Virus record (IMG/VR): IMGVR_UViG_3300047472_000435
Coordinates: 1-39,989 of that record
DNA: 39,989 nucleotides
DNA from: a virus
Direction: 5' to 3' (one strand)
The translations under genes and the position numbers were made by a program. Within the stretch, counting starts at the first letter, position 1, and each line of letters opens with the position of its first letter. The notes beneath the pieces are model-generated. The model saw only the letters and a list, made by a program, of their open reading frames with translations, was not told where the DNA came from and did not search any database. This document shows positions 29,863 to 38,129 of the stretch, piece by piece.

Positions 29863-32577
29863 ATGAACATGAAGCACGATCTGCGCGCCGACATCCTGCA
29901 ACGCCTTGAATCCGACTACGGACTCAAACACAAAGCCGGCAAATACATGCGCCAGGGCGAATGCCCGGCGTGCAAGAAAAAGGAGCTGTACGCCTTCCAC
30001 GATGACCCGTGGATGATCCGTTGCGGTCGGGGCAAGTGTGGCCAGACCTGGCACGTCAAAGAAATCTACGAAGACCTGTTCGAAGACTGGAGCAAGCGCG
30101 CCCCGGCCAGCGAGCAACACCCCAGCACCACCGCCCGTGCCTATCTGGAATTTGCCCGAGGCTTTCGGCTCGATCTGATTCAGGGCTGGTTTACGCAGGA
30201 AACGTATTTCTCCGGCGAACTGAATGCCGGCAGCGCCACGGTGCGCTTCGCGTTGGAGAAAGGTGGCTACTGGGAGCGCCTGATTGACCGGCCGCACCGG
30301 TTCGGAAAGATGAAGGCGCGATTCAAGCCCGGTGACAGCCCGCGTGGATTCTGGTGGTGCCCGCCGTGTGTCGAGCTGCTGGACGTCAAAGAGCTGTGGA
30401 TCGTCGAGGGCATCTTCGACGCCATCGCCCTGGTGCATAACGGCATTGCAGCGGTGTCGGCGATGTCGTCGGCCTTCTTCCCTGAAGAGTCCCTGAAAGA
30501 GTTGGCGAGGTTGCGCGGCGGTAAATTGCCAAAACTGGTTTGGGCACTGGACAACGAACCCGGTGCGCACAAATACACCAAGCGTTGGGTGCGTCAGGCT
30601 CGCGCCCTGGGCTACGAGTGCGAAGCAGCGCAGATCCCGCAATCTGACAGCCGCAAGGTCGATTGGAACGATCTGCATCAGCGCTGGGCATTCATCGACG
30701 GCGAAAGCGAGCGTGCCGAGCAGATCGAAAAGGATCTGGCCACGGCTCGCTATCACGGCGCCTTGCTGATCGCCGAAAGCGCGTCCGAGAAAGGCGTGCT
30801 GATGTACGAATGGCGCGAGCGCCACGAGTTTCACTTCGGCTTCGACAGCCGGCTCTACTGGTTCAAGATGGACCTGGAGAAATTCAACAAGGCCATGCAA
30901 GCGCTGGAGTCCTCCGAGCGCCACGAAGACCAGTTGCTGAACGACAAGCAGCGCCGCGACAAGGCTTTGCGCCAGTGCGGTGGCGTGGTGGAAATCGCCA
31001 ACTGCTACCCGCAAGCGCTGTATTTCCAGCGCAACGAAGTCACCGACGAATCCTGGTACTACTTCCGCGTCGATTTCCCGCACGACAGCGGCAGCGTCAA
31101 GAACACCTTCACCGGTGGCCAGGTCGCTGCCGCCAGCGAGTTCAAGAAACGCCTGCTCAGCATGGCCGCCGGCGCCGTATTCACCGGTAGCGGGCAGCAG
31201 CTCGACAAGATCATGAAGGATCAGCTGTTCGGCCTGAAAACTGTCGAGACAATCGACTTCATCGGATACAGCAAACTGCACGACTGCTACGTCTTTGGCG
31301 ACCTCGCGGTACGCGGCGGTATCGTCAGCGTCGTGAACAAGGAGGACTTTTTCGAGTTCGGCAAGCTGCGATTGAAGACGCTGCAGAAGTCGATCGCCAT
31401 GCACATTCAGCGCGACAGCAAGCAGTACCGCACTGACTGGTTGCCGATGCTATGGCTGTGCTTCGGAGCCAAGGGGATTGTCGCCTTGGCATTCTGGTTT
31501 GGCTCGCTGTTCGCCGAACAGATCCGCGCACAGTACAAGTCCTTTCCGTTCCTTGAGGTCACCGGTGAAGCCGGCGCCGGCAAGACCACGCTGCTGACTT
31601 TCCTGTGGAAACTACTCGGCCGCGAGCATGAAGGTTTTGATCCGTCGAAATCGACCCGTGCCGGCCGGCAGCGCGCCATGGGCCAGGTCTCGAACATGCC
31701 GGTTGTGCTGATCGAGGGTGACCGCAACGAGCCGGACAAGGCGCACGCCAAGGGCTTCGACTGGGACGAGCTGAAAGACTTCTACGGCGGCGGCACGCTC
31801 GGCACCAAGGGTATGAAGACCAGCGGGAACGAGACCTATGAACCACCGTTCCGGGGCGCGATTGCGATCAGCCAGAACGCCGATGTCAGCGCGTCCGAAG
31901 CGATCCTGACCCGGATTATCAAATCCCACTTTGCGCGCCCGGAAGTCACCACCGAGAGCCGTGCAGCGGCTGACAACCTGAACCTGATCCCGGTCGAGCA
32001 GCTGAGTCACTTCCTGCTACTGGCCGTGCGCGCCGAAGCGCAGGTGATGGCCAAGTTCGCCGAGCGCGTGCTGGTTCATGAACAGCAACTACGCAGGCTC
32101 AAAGAAATCCGCGTGGAACGGATCATCAAGAACCACAGCCAGTTGATGGCCCTGGTCGATTGCCTGCGTCTTGTCTGCCCGCTCGATGACGACCACGTCG
32201 CCACGACACATCAGGCCCTGATGGTCATGGCGCTTGAGCGGCAAGCCGCGATTAGTGCCGACCACCCGCTGGTCGCCGAATTTTGGGAAGTCTACGAATA
32301 CCTCGAAAGCCTGGGCGAAGGCCCGCAGGTCAACCACAGCACCGACCCAAAACTCATCGCGATCAACCTCAACGAGTTCGCCGAAAAGGCCAGCGAGCAT
32401 CGGCAGAACCTCGCCGACCTCAAAACCTTACGTGGGCTGCTGGTCAACAGCCGCAGCCACAAATGGCTGGAATCGAACAAAGCCGTGTACAGCGCCGTGC
32501 GCGCCTCACAAGCGGCCGGCAACGCGATGTTCAACAAACCCACCACCGTGCGCTGCTGGATTTTTCAGAGCGCGTAA
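29863..32577 (+). CDS. Primase-helicase replication protein (zinc finger, Toprim, P-loop)
   Basis: A 904-aa replication protein. A CHC2-like zinc finger (C34, C37, C54, C59; GECPACKKK, RCGRGKCG) is followed by a Toprim domain with E182 in ELWIVEGIFDAIAL and the acidic LVWALDNEPGAHKY. A long linker leads to a P-loop helicase-like ATPase: FPFLEVTGEAGAGKTTLL (Walker A about 568-576) and PVVLIEGDRNE (Walker B about 612). It should unwind and prime the phage origin, replacing the rolling-circle gpA of P2. ATG 29863 or 29869. Neighbours are small accessory genes. Confidence 0.88.
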   Translation: MNMKHDLRADILQRLESDYGLKHKAGKYMRQGECPACKKKELYAFHDDPWMIRCGRGKCGQTWHVKEIYEDLFEDWSKRAPASEQHPSTTARAYLEFARGFRLDLIQGWFTQETYFSGELNAGSATVRFALEKGGYWERLIDRPHRFGKMKARFKPGDSPRGFWWCPPCVELLDVKELWIVEGIFDAIALVHNGIAAVSAMSSAFFPEESLKELARLRGGKLPKLVWALDNEPGAHKYTKRWVRQARALGYECEAAQIPQSDSRKVDWNDLHQRWAFIDGESERAEQIEKDLATARYHGALLIAESASEKGVLMYEWRERHEFHFGFDSRLYWFKMDLEKFNKAMQALESSERHEDQLLNDKQRRDKALRQCGGVVEIANCYPQALYFQRNEVTDESWYYFRVDFPHDSGSVKNTFTGGQVAAASEFKKRLLSMAAGAVFTGSGQQLDKIMKDQLFGLKTVETIDFIGYSKLHDCYVFGDLAVRGGIVSVVNKEDFFEFGKLRLKTLQKSIAMHIQRDSKQYRTDWLPMLWLCFGAKGIVALAFWFGSLFAEQIRAQYKSFPFLEVTGEAGAGKTTLLTFLWKLLGREHEGFDPSKSTRAGRQRAMGQVSNMPVVLIEGDRNEPDKAHAKGFDWDELKDFYGGGTLGTKGMKTSGNETYEPPFRGAIAISQNADVSASEAILTRIIKSHFARPEVTTESRAAADNLNLIPVEQLSHFLLLAVRAEAQVMAKFAERVLVHEQQLRRLKEIRVERIIKNHSQLMALVDCLRLVCPLDDDHVATTHQALMVMALERQAAISADHPLVAEFWEVYEYLESLGEGPQVNHSTDPKLIAINLNEFAEKASEHRQNLADLKTLRGLLVNSRSHKWLESNKAVYSAVRASQAAGNAMFNKPTTVRCWIFQSA

Positions 32578-32610
32578 ACCGCAACCAGCGCTGCAACGCT
32601 GAGCACGCTC

Positions 32611-32630
32611 CAAAGGAGAAGCACCATGCA
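32611..32630 (+). repeat. Translation-start cassette, copy 1 of 3
   Basis: The 20-mer caaaggagaagcaccatgca contains a strong SD (AAGGAG) and the ATG of the gene at 32626. Identical copies lie at 32987-33006 and 33528-33547. Confidence 0.9.
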
Positions 32631-32922
32631 AGTTCAGGTTATCACCGGCGACGCCGGCACAGGCAAGACCACAAAACTCAGGTCGATCGAGGCGCAGCAA
32701 CTGGCCGAAGGCAGACAGGCCGGAATCATCCATGCGGACGCGTATTCGCATCACGGCCTGCTGGCAATCATGGAAGTCAGGTTGGAGCGCGGCGAGCGGA
32801 CGCTACTTGTCGACGATTGCTCGAGCAAACAGATAGAGGAGATTTTGCAGTGGCAGAAGGAGGCCGCGGGCAACGAGCGCTTCAAAGACTTGGCGATTCA
32901 CCTGAGTCGCCGCGCCGGCTGA
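32626..32922 (+). CDS. Small P-loop NTPase-like protein
   Basis: A 98-aa protein with a textbook Walker A, VITGDAGTGKTTKL (5-18), and a Walker B-like TLLVDDCS (59-66). It is much shorter than usual P-loop ATPases, so it may be a stand-alone nucleotide-binding domain or a remnant of a larger one. It follows the primase-helicase by 48 bp and uses the shared start cassette. Function unknown; a replication accessory role is plausible from context only. Confidence 0.7.
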   Translation: MQVQVITGDAGTGKTTKLRSIEAQQLAEGRQAGIIHADAYSHHGLLAIMEVRLERGERTLLVDDCSSKQIEEILQWQKEAAGNERFKDLAIHLSRRAG

Positions 32923-32986
32923 TCAACGAGTTCATGCCGGAAAGAAGTGGTGCCGAGGGGCTGCAACCCCTCGACGCCGACCACCC

Positions 32987-33006
32987 CAAAGGAGAAGCAC
33001 CATGCA
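32987..33006 (+). repeat. Translation-start cassette, copy 2 of 3
   Basis: Exact copy of the 20-mer, here supplying SD and ATG for the gene at 33002. Confidence 0.9.
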
Positions 33007-33265
33007 AGCACAAAACCCATGTGGCAGCGGCACAGAGGCTACCACGAACGCCTTCAAAGTCGGCGACGACGTGACTTTCGTCGCTGCCCGCAGCACCGGG
33101 CACAGCGTCAGTCTCAGCGTTTGCGAAGGGAAGATTGCTGAGATCGACAGCGCAACGGCGATCGTCAAGCTTCGCAATGGTCGCGCCAGTGTGCAGCCGT
33201 TGAACAAGCTGACTCGCCAGAGCGAGCGCAACGCCCTCACCCGCGCTTTGCTGGGGGACGCCTGA
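33002..33265 (+). CDS. Small phage protein, unknown function
   Basis: An 87-aa protein. After a low-complexity start (QAQNPCGSGTEATTN) it reads FKVGDDVTFVAARSTGHSVSLSVCEGKIAEIDSATAIVKLRNGRASVQPLNKL, a beta-rich, KOW/SH3-like pattern. Such small barrels often bind nucleic acid or protein, but this is only a fold guess. It overlaps the next gene by one base (stop TGA and ATG share A). Confidence 0.65.
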   Translation: MQAQNPCGSGTEATTNAFKVGDDVTFVAARSTGHSVSLSVCEGKIAEIDSATAIVKLRNGRASVQPLNKLTRQSERNALTRALLGDA

Positions 33266-33486
33266 TGCAACCCTTAGTCAATTCTGTGGCACGCACACGC
33301 CCGCCCATGGCGAGCCATCGGCTTGACCTCCCCAGTTGCTGCGACATCTGCGGCAAAGCCCGATCCACTCGCAAGCATCAGGCCTGTAGTCGGATCCGAC
33401 AGCAGCGCAAGTCTGCCGAGTGGGCTGAGCTGATGGCGGTACGGGCAGAAGCGAAGAAGAACAAGCCACGGCGCTACGCGCGCTGA
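33265..33486 (+). CDS. Small zinc-knuckle-like protein, paralogue of 33814
   Basis: A 73-aa basic protein with C-D-I-C-G-K-A-R-x4-H-x2-C-S (from about residue 26), a possible Cys3His zinc knuckle. The same pattern occurs in the protein encoded at 33814. The rest is Lys/Arg rich (AEAKKNKPRRYAR), consistent with nucleic-acid binding. Function unknown. Confidence 0.6.
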   Translation: MQPLVNSVARTRPPMASHRLDLPSCCDICGKARSTRKHQACSRIRQQRKSAEWAELMAVRAEAKKNKPRRYAR

Positions 33487-33527
33487 TTTGAATGACGGGC
33501 GATTGGGAACTGCAATTCTCGGTCGCC

Positions 33528-33547
33528 CAAAGGAGAAGCACCATGCA
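33528..33547 (+). repeat. Translation-start cassette, copy 3 of 3
   Basis: Exact copy of the 20-mer, here supplying SD and ATG for the gene at 33543. Confidence 0.9.
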
Positions 33548-33800
33548 GGCAACGGCTTTGTTGTTTTTATACCTGTGCACCGACGCATCCCGCCTCGACT
33601 GCCAGGTAATTCCTGTCCAGCAATGGGTTAGTGGGGACGCCTACGAGCAATGCGAGAGAACAGCACATTCTCTGGAAAGCGTCCTGACCCCGGCCAATCG
33701 ACCTCGGCATCGGTTTGTTTGCGAGACGCCGGACGCCGGCAGCTCCAAGACTGAATCCGAAAATCAGCCTCACCTAACGCTTCAATCGTTTCGGCTGTGA
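33543..33800 (+). CDS. Small protein with hydrophobic N-terminus
   Basis: An 85-aa protein beginning QATALLFLYLC, a short hydrophobic stretch that could be a signal or anchor, then a soluble part with four Cys in total (DCQVIPVQQWV, AYEQCERTAHSLES, RFVCETPD). Paired cysteines after a signal-like start suggest export. Start is fixed by the cassette ATG. Function unknown. Confidence 0.55.
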   Translation: MQATALLFLYLCTDASRLDCQVIPVQQWVSGDAYEQCERTAHSLESVLTPANRPRHRFVCETPDAGSSKTESENQPHLTLQSFRL

Positions 33801-33813
33801 TCGGGGGGACACG

Positions 33814-34023
33814 ATGAAGAGAAGAAAATCGTTTCCCTGGAATCTGGACCTCACCGGCGTCTGTGATCAATGTGGCAAATCCCGCGCCCACGGCAACCAC
33901 CGTAAATGCAGCAAAGCACGGCAAGTGATTGCGTCAATGCGTAGAGCAGAGGAGACCCGGTCCGGTATTCCTCCTACACCTAGAAAAAGCGCCGGATTGT
34001 TCTGGTTACTTCGTCAGGACTGA
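33814..34023 (+). CDS. Small zinc-knuckle-like protein, paralogue of 33265
   Basis: A 69-aa basic protein; VCDQCGKSRAHGNHRKCSKAR repeats the Cys3His pattern of the protein at 33265 with identical spacing. GGGGGG precedes ATG at short distance. A strong terminator lies 29 bp after the stop, so this closes the early/replication operon. Function unknown. Confidence 0.6.
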   Translation: MKRRKSFPWNLDLTGVCDQCGKSRAHGNHRKCSKARQVIASMRRAEETRSGIPPTPRKSAGLFWLLRQD

Positions 34024-34051
34024 TCAGCAACACTCCAACCTACGGCAACAC

Positions 34052-34083
34052 AGAAAGGCCCGATGTTGGGCCTTTCTGCTTTT
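34052..34083 (+). terminator. Rho-independent terminator before the integrase
   Basis: A perfect 10-bp stem (AGAAAGGCCC / GGGCCTTTCT) with a 6-nt loop and a following GCTTTT. It ends the early operon and isolates the integrase gene. Confidence 0.85.
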
Positions 34084-34125
34084 GCTCTGCTGATCAGTGG
34101 TTCAGTTCATCGTTTAGGGACGTGT

Positions 34126-35313
34126 ATGGCACATGGCGTAGAGGCCCGTGGCAATTCGGTGCGGGTCTATTTTCGTTACAACGGCAAGCGGTACCGGGAG
34201 CTTTTGCCCGGCGGGAATACCGCAGCCAACCGGGAGCGGGCCGCGCACCTGGTCAACATCATTGAATACGAGATCAAGGCCGGCACCTTCAATTACAGCC
34301 GGCACTTTCCTGATTCGGCCACCTTGGTCGAGAACACCTTCGGTCATTACCTCGACCTGTGGCTGAAGATCAAAAGCAACAGCGTTGCTGCGACGTCTTA
34401 TCGGGGATATGCCAATAAGGCCGAGGTGCATGTGCGACCGCGCTGGGGCAAGGTGCAGATCGACCAGATCGATCATCTGGATTTGCAGGAGTGGGTGCAG
34501 GACACGCTGTCGAAGCGGCTGAAGAACAAGACTATCCGGGACGTCATCAGTAACGTGCGCCAGGTTTTTCGGCTGTACCGCACTCGCAAAAAGGTGGCGC
34601 ATGATCCGACCGAGGGTTTGTTTGTGCGATTACCCGACCCTGAAGCGCCGGACCCGTTCACCAGGGCAGAGATAAAGCAGATTCTTGAGACACCCACCAA
34701 TCGGACGCAGGAGCTGCTGATGATTCAATTCATGATCTGGGCGGGGCCACGGGTATCGGAAACCATTGCGCTGGCCTGGGAGGACGTCGACCTGGCGCAA
34801 GGCACCGTGACCTTTCGCCGCTCCAAGGTGCGCGGCGCGTACCGCGTGACGAAAACCCGCCGTTCGACACGTCGCGTGCGCCTGCTGGCCCCGGCGTGGG
34901 ACGCCCTGCGCCAGATCGATGCGTTGACGCGCCACCGCAAGGCGGAAACCGTGGAGGTGGTCGAGCGGGACAACAAGACGGTGCGGAAACACAAGCTGCA
35001 CTTTGTGTTCCTGAACAGCAAAAGCGGGTTGCCGCACGCCAACGACTTCGTGGTGCGCGATCGCTTCTTCAAGGCGCATTTGCTCGCCGCCGGCGTTCGC
35101 TATCGCGGCCCCGGGCAGTGCCGGCACACCTACGCCAGTCAGTTGCTGACCACCGGGGTGGCGTCAATCGACTGGATCGCAGAACAGATGGGCCACACCA
35201 ACGGCAACATGATCCGTCAGCACTATGGGACGTGGATCAATGAAGACGGACCGGACGTGGTGGGGATGTTGCAAATGGCCTTGAAGCTGTCACCGGTTAC
35301 AGCTCTACATTGA
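34126..35313 (+). CDS. int: Tyrosine integrase
   Basis: A 395-aa phage integrase. An N-terminal arm-binding domain (VRVYFRYNGKRYRELLPGGNT, about 13-33) precedes a SAM-like core-binding domain (about 70-155; TFGHYLDLWLKIKS). The catalytic domain has R209 in AGPRVSETIALAW, the R333-H-T segment, MGH and the nucleophile Y367 in RQHYGTW. In the HxxR motif the first His is replaced (GQCR), a tolerated variation. It recombines attP with the tRNA-Ser 3' end. ATG 34126 is preferred, with GGGA upstream; an earlier frame start overlaps the terminator. Its 3' end overlaps the convergent small gene by 17 bp. Confidence 0.95.
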   Translation: MAHGVEARGNSVRVYFRYNGKRYRELLPGGNTAANRERAAHLVNIIEYEIKAGTFNYSRHFPDSATLVENTFGHYLDLWLKIKSNSVAATSYRGYANKAEVHVRPRWGKVQIDQIDHLDLQEWVQDTLSKRLKNKTIRDVISNVRQVFRLYRTRKKVAHDPTEGLFVRLPDPEAPDPFTRAEIKQILETPTNRTQELLMIQFMIWAGPRVSETIALAWEDVDLAQGTVTFRRSKVRGAYRVTKTRRSTRRVRLLAPAWDALRQIDALTRHRKAETVEVVERDNKTVRKHKLHFVFLNSKSGLPHANDFVVRDRFFKAHLLAAGVRYRGPGQCRHTYASQLLTTGVASIDWIAEQMGHTNGNMIRQHYGTWINEDGPDVVGMLQMALKLSPVTALH

Positions 35314-35545
35314 ATCCACTCAGGCCCACGCCTTCGGCAAAACGCCCCACCGCGGTCAAGCTGGCCCAGGTGCGCAGTGACTCACGTCGCGAGCGCACCG
35401 GCACCCAGCGTGCGCCGCTGCCGCCCAGGCGAATCGATAGGCCCCAGTCGGGGCCGCCGTTGATCCTGGCCACCAGGCATTCGCGCACCGCGTGTTGTTC
35501 GACCAGGGCGCGCAACACCTCTTCGTGAATACCTTCGCCGATCAC
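35297..35545 (-). CDS. Small protein downstream of integrase, unknown
   Basis: An 82-aa protein (GTG start, GTGA overlap with the upstream gene). It contains HAVRECLVARINGGPDWGLSIRLGGSGARWVPVRSRRESLRTWASLTAVGRFAEGVGL, a beta-rich compact domain similar in feel to small plasmid or prophage accessory proteins. Translationally coupled to its partner. Function unknown; such pairs are often found next to integrases in Pseudomonas elements, as far as I recall. Confidence 0.7.
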   Translation of the reverse strand: MIGEGIHEEVLRALVEQHAVRECLVARINGGPDWGLSIRLGGSGARWVPVRSRRESLRTWASLTAVGRFAEGVGLSGFNVEL

Positions 35546-35781
35546 TGCTCGTGCTCCTGACGCCGCGCCGCGGCCGCGGCCTCGAAGGTCTTGTACAAAC
35601 CTTCGATACTGGCCGCGTTCAGCACCTTGACCGCTTCCAGGCCCAGCACAAATCCTTCGGCACGATCACTGGCGCGAAACAGGTCGTCAGCCGTGTGCGC
35701 CAGTTCAATTTGGTGCAGCAGTTTCAGGGTTTGCACCTCCACTGCGTTCGGCAGTTTCAGTGCCGCCAATGCATCAGTCAT
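35542..35781 (-). CDS. Small helical protein coupled to 35297, unknown
   Basis: A 79-aa helical protein: TDALAALKLPNAVEVQTLKLLHQIELAHTADDLFRASDRAEGFVLGLEAVKVLNAASIEGLYKTFEAAAAARRQ. ATG 35781 is chosen since GGGAG lies 5 nt upstream; an earlier in-frame ATG has no SD. First gene of the pair on minus, downstream of the NACHT gene but separated from it by a strong terminator. Confidence 0.7.
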   Translation of the reverse strand: MTDALAALKLPNAVEVQTLKLLHQIELAHTADDLFRASDRAEGFVLGLEAVKVLNAASIEGLYKTFEAAAAARRQEHEQ

Positions 35782-35861
35782 GCGTACTCCCACGTCCAGA
35801 GATCAACCAGATATCGAGGGAATGGTAGACCAGCCCTGGGGGGACCGGCTTCCACGGCCAC

Positions 35862-35899
35862 AAAAAAAGGCCCCCACACCAGGGCCAGGTGTGGGGGCC
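35862..35899 (-). terminator. Strong minus-strand terminator after the NACHT gene
   Basis: A 12-bp GC-rich stem (35869-35880 / 35888-35899, GGCCCCCACAC.. / ..GTGTGGGGGCC), followed on minus by seven T. It would stop transcripts from the minus-strand cargo before the small gene pair. Confidence 0.85.
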
Positions 35900-36006
35900 G
35901 ATTGAACATAGGCTGGAATTCAATGAACCGGTCATGGATGGCCGCTATCGGCCACAAACAGCCCATCATGAGTGGCGGCTTTAGACCCGTAGCGGACATC
36001 TTGAGC

Positions 36007-36052
36007 CTGGGCTGCTTCGCAGCCCACCGCCGGTGGGTCCGGTTCCCACAGG
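36007..36052. repeat. REP-like palindromic element
   Basis: GGGCTGC-TTC-GCAGCCC (36009-36025), then a GCC-rich run and ttcccacaggg. The shape resembles extragenic palindromes of fluorescent Pseudomonas, which pair a TTCGC hairpin with a 'cccacagg' end. A similarity from memory, not tested. Confidence 0.45.
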
Positions 36053-36122
36053 GTAGCGAGTTAATGCTTAATTGCCGCCTCCAATACTGAATTCTAAAGA
36101 CTTTAGATTGATAAATCTTTGA

Positions 36123-38090
36123 TTAAAGAAAGTCTTTCATATCAATATCCAGATTGGATCTAGATTTTATTTTCGCAAGAAGAGCATCAATTTTTTCAAA
36201 GTCCAATACGCGAAGCCCTGCTGCCTTAAAGGGATCTTCAAGGATTGCTAAGAATATATCTTTGATAGCGATATTTTCTGAGTGTAGCTCTTTAATAACT
36301 TTGGCATTGGGGCGGACCCACTTGCCTACTGGTAGTATTTTTTCCAATCCGTCAAAAATATATTGCATCTTGTGAGAATTGAGGCTGGCGGTATATTCTG
36401 AAGTTATAGCTTCCCAAGCCAATTTGTGTAGATTTTCATATTTGTCTTCATATGCTATAACAAGAAAAAATGGAGTACCATTAAGCGTCCCCTCTCTCCA
36501 GCACTCAGAATATTCTCCTCTGTGTTCATGTGCATGACATGAAAAGATAAGGGCTGGGGTGCCATCGTCCTCTTCGAATGACTCTGCGTTCCCTTCGACA
36601 GCCCAAAGCCCAATTTTAAATTTATTGACAAATTGGCAGGTGCTAATGGCATTGACTTGCTCGTTTTTACTGACAGTCAGAGCTTTCGCCTCGAGTGCAA
36701 ATTTTTGAGTGATAACAGACTCAAAAAGCAACGGACTCATATCATTTAAAAACTCGAAAACCTTAGCAAAAGACGCAGCCAATGGACTTTCAAATATTTT
36801 TTTAAGTAAGCGCAGACTGGACTCGTTGAATATTATGTATTCTGCAGCAAAGTACTCTAACAGCGTTTTGTGGAAGAATTTATACTCTGTACCATCTCTT
36901 TGCATAAGAGGGACGGCGACAAAGAGATCATCTAAGAAACTTGATGTAGAATTAGGTATCGCCAAACTGATCTTGGCCGCGTCATTGATGAAGCTGTCAG
37001 CCTCGCTAAGGCTTTCAAATGAGGTCTTCGTTTTAAGCATCATGTAATGACACAGGGCTCGAAGCAGCTTTCTGAAATCCTCAAATCCAAGACCTGATTT
37101 TTTCTCCCGCGCGTATCCGTTTTTATTAATTAAATCGTGCCCTTTGTACAAGGCATGGTATATCTCATCGTAAAATGTCGATATCTTATCTGCAATTGAG
37201 TTGTTTACTCCGTAAGTCCTATACAGCAACGATACTAAAAGTGGACTTTCGATAAATTTAGAAGGAATGCTAGACACATCTCGACTGAGCTTGTCCCCGA
37301 TATCTAGCCCCGATATCTTGTCGTATCTTTTTAGTAAGGACAATGCTTGTTCCTCAGTGAAAGGAGCAAACTTCAAAGAGGTTGCATTGATCAAATCCGG
37401 GATTATTTCTTGCGGGCGTGTGGTAATAATAATCGCATTATCCCCGCCTTTCGCTGACATCTCGTGAAGTTGATTTGCCAGCAAATGCTGGTGAGCAATC
37501 GAGACCTCGTCAAAACCGTCGAGTATAACGAAAAACTTCCCTAACCTCAAAAGTCTATAGAACAACTTTCGGTCAAATTTTTCGTCAGGAAAATCAAGCT
37601 CTGTCACGATGTTATCTGTGAAGCTTAGCTGCGGATCTACTTTTCTAAGATCGAAAAGTATTGGAATTCGGCCTGACTTGAATAACAGTTTTGCAACGAT
37701 AAATTTTGAAAATGTACTTTTCCCCATTCCTGCGCCATCAACGATGATAGTGGGCCTCGTCGGGGAAGACACGAGCTCGTCTGCGGTAATTAAGTTGTCA
37801 CCTGTGTCGAAGTGGGTATTTCGCACCATGTAAAGAGGTTCGTACGCTTCGAATATATCCAACTTTATCTGGGGAAACGTAATAGAAGTTATCTCTCCCA
37901 CACGCTCTGAGAGCTTTATTAGGTAGCGCTCCATTGTAGAAGCGAGCGCGTCGGCGTTGAGTTTTCCTTTCAGATCCTTTTCTGCAGCCCACTTCCTGAC
38001 CCTCTCAACGGTCGGAGATAACGCTGCGCTTATTAGTTCCATTCCCGGCTTTATTGCTTCACCAATTACTTTTTGCTCTATTGACGACAT
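36123..38090 (-). CDS. NACHT-domain NTPase (NLR-like defence cargo)
   Basis: A 655-aa STAND-type NTPase. Residues 1-105 are a helical N-terminal region (EQKVIGEAIKPGMELISAAL). Walker A is GAGMGKST (119-126), Walker B FFVILDGFDE (186-195, the NACHT form with the extra acidic residue), and TTRP (223-226) is the sensor. ALSLLKRYDK opens the winged-helix part. The C-terminal 300 residues show no LRR or TPR repeats that I can see; this part probably senses phage. Start ATG 38090 is set by AAGGGA 6 nt upstream; the open frame continues upstream without SD. Strongly AT-rich. Bacterial NACHT proteins protect against phages by abortive response; here it may guard the lysogen. Confidence 0.85.
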   Translation of the reverse strand: MSSIEQKVIGEAIKPGMELISAALSPTVERVRKWAAEKDLKGKLNADALASTMERYLIKLSERVGEITSITFPQIKLDIFEAYEPLYMVRNTHFDTGDNLITADELVSSPTRPTIIVDGAGMGKSTFSKFIVAKLLFKSGRIPILFDLRKVDPQLSFTDNIVTELDFPDEKFDRKLFYRLLRLGKFFVILDGFDEVSIAHQHLLANQLHEMSAKGGDNAIIITTRPQEIIPDLINATSLKFAPFTEEQALSLLKRYDKISGLDIGDKLSRDVSSIPSKFIESPLLVSLLYRTYGVNNSIADKISTFYDEIYHALYKGHDLINKNGYAREKKSGLGFEDFRKLLRALCHYMMLKTKTSFESLSEADSFINDAAKISLAIPNSTSSFLDDLFVAVPLMQRDGTEYKFFHKTLLEYFAAEYIIFNESSLRLLKKIFESPLAASFAKVFEFLNDMSPLLFESVITQKFALEAKALTVSKNEQVNAISTCQFVNKFKIGLWAVEGNAESFEEDDGTPALIFSCHAHEHRGEYSECWREGTLNGTPFFLVIAYEDKYENLHKLAWEAITSEYTASLNSHKMQYIFDGLEKILPVGKWVRPNAKVIKELHSENIAIKDIFLAILEDPFKAAGLRVLDFEKIDALLAKIKSRSNLDIDMKDFL

Positions 38091-38129
38091 CGCTATTCCC
38101 TTATGGTTGTCATTAAAACATTTTCCAAA

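Noticed and set aside
29761-31404. 547-codon open frame on minus opposite the primase-helicase
   Set aside because: Antisense shadow of a gene with clear domains; no start signal or recognisable motif.
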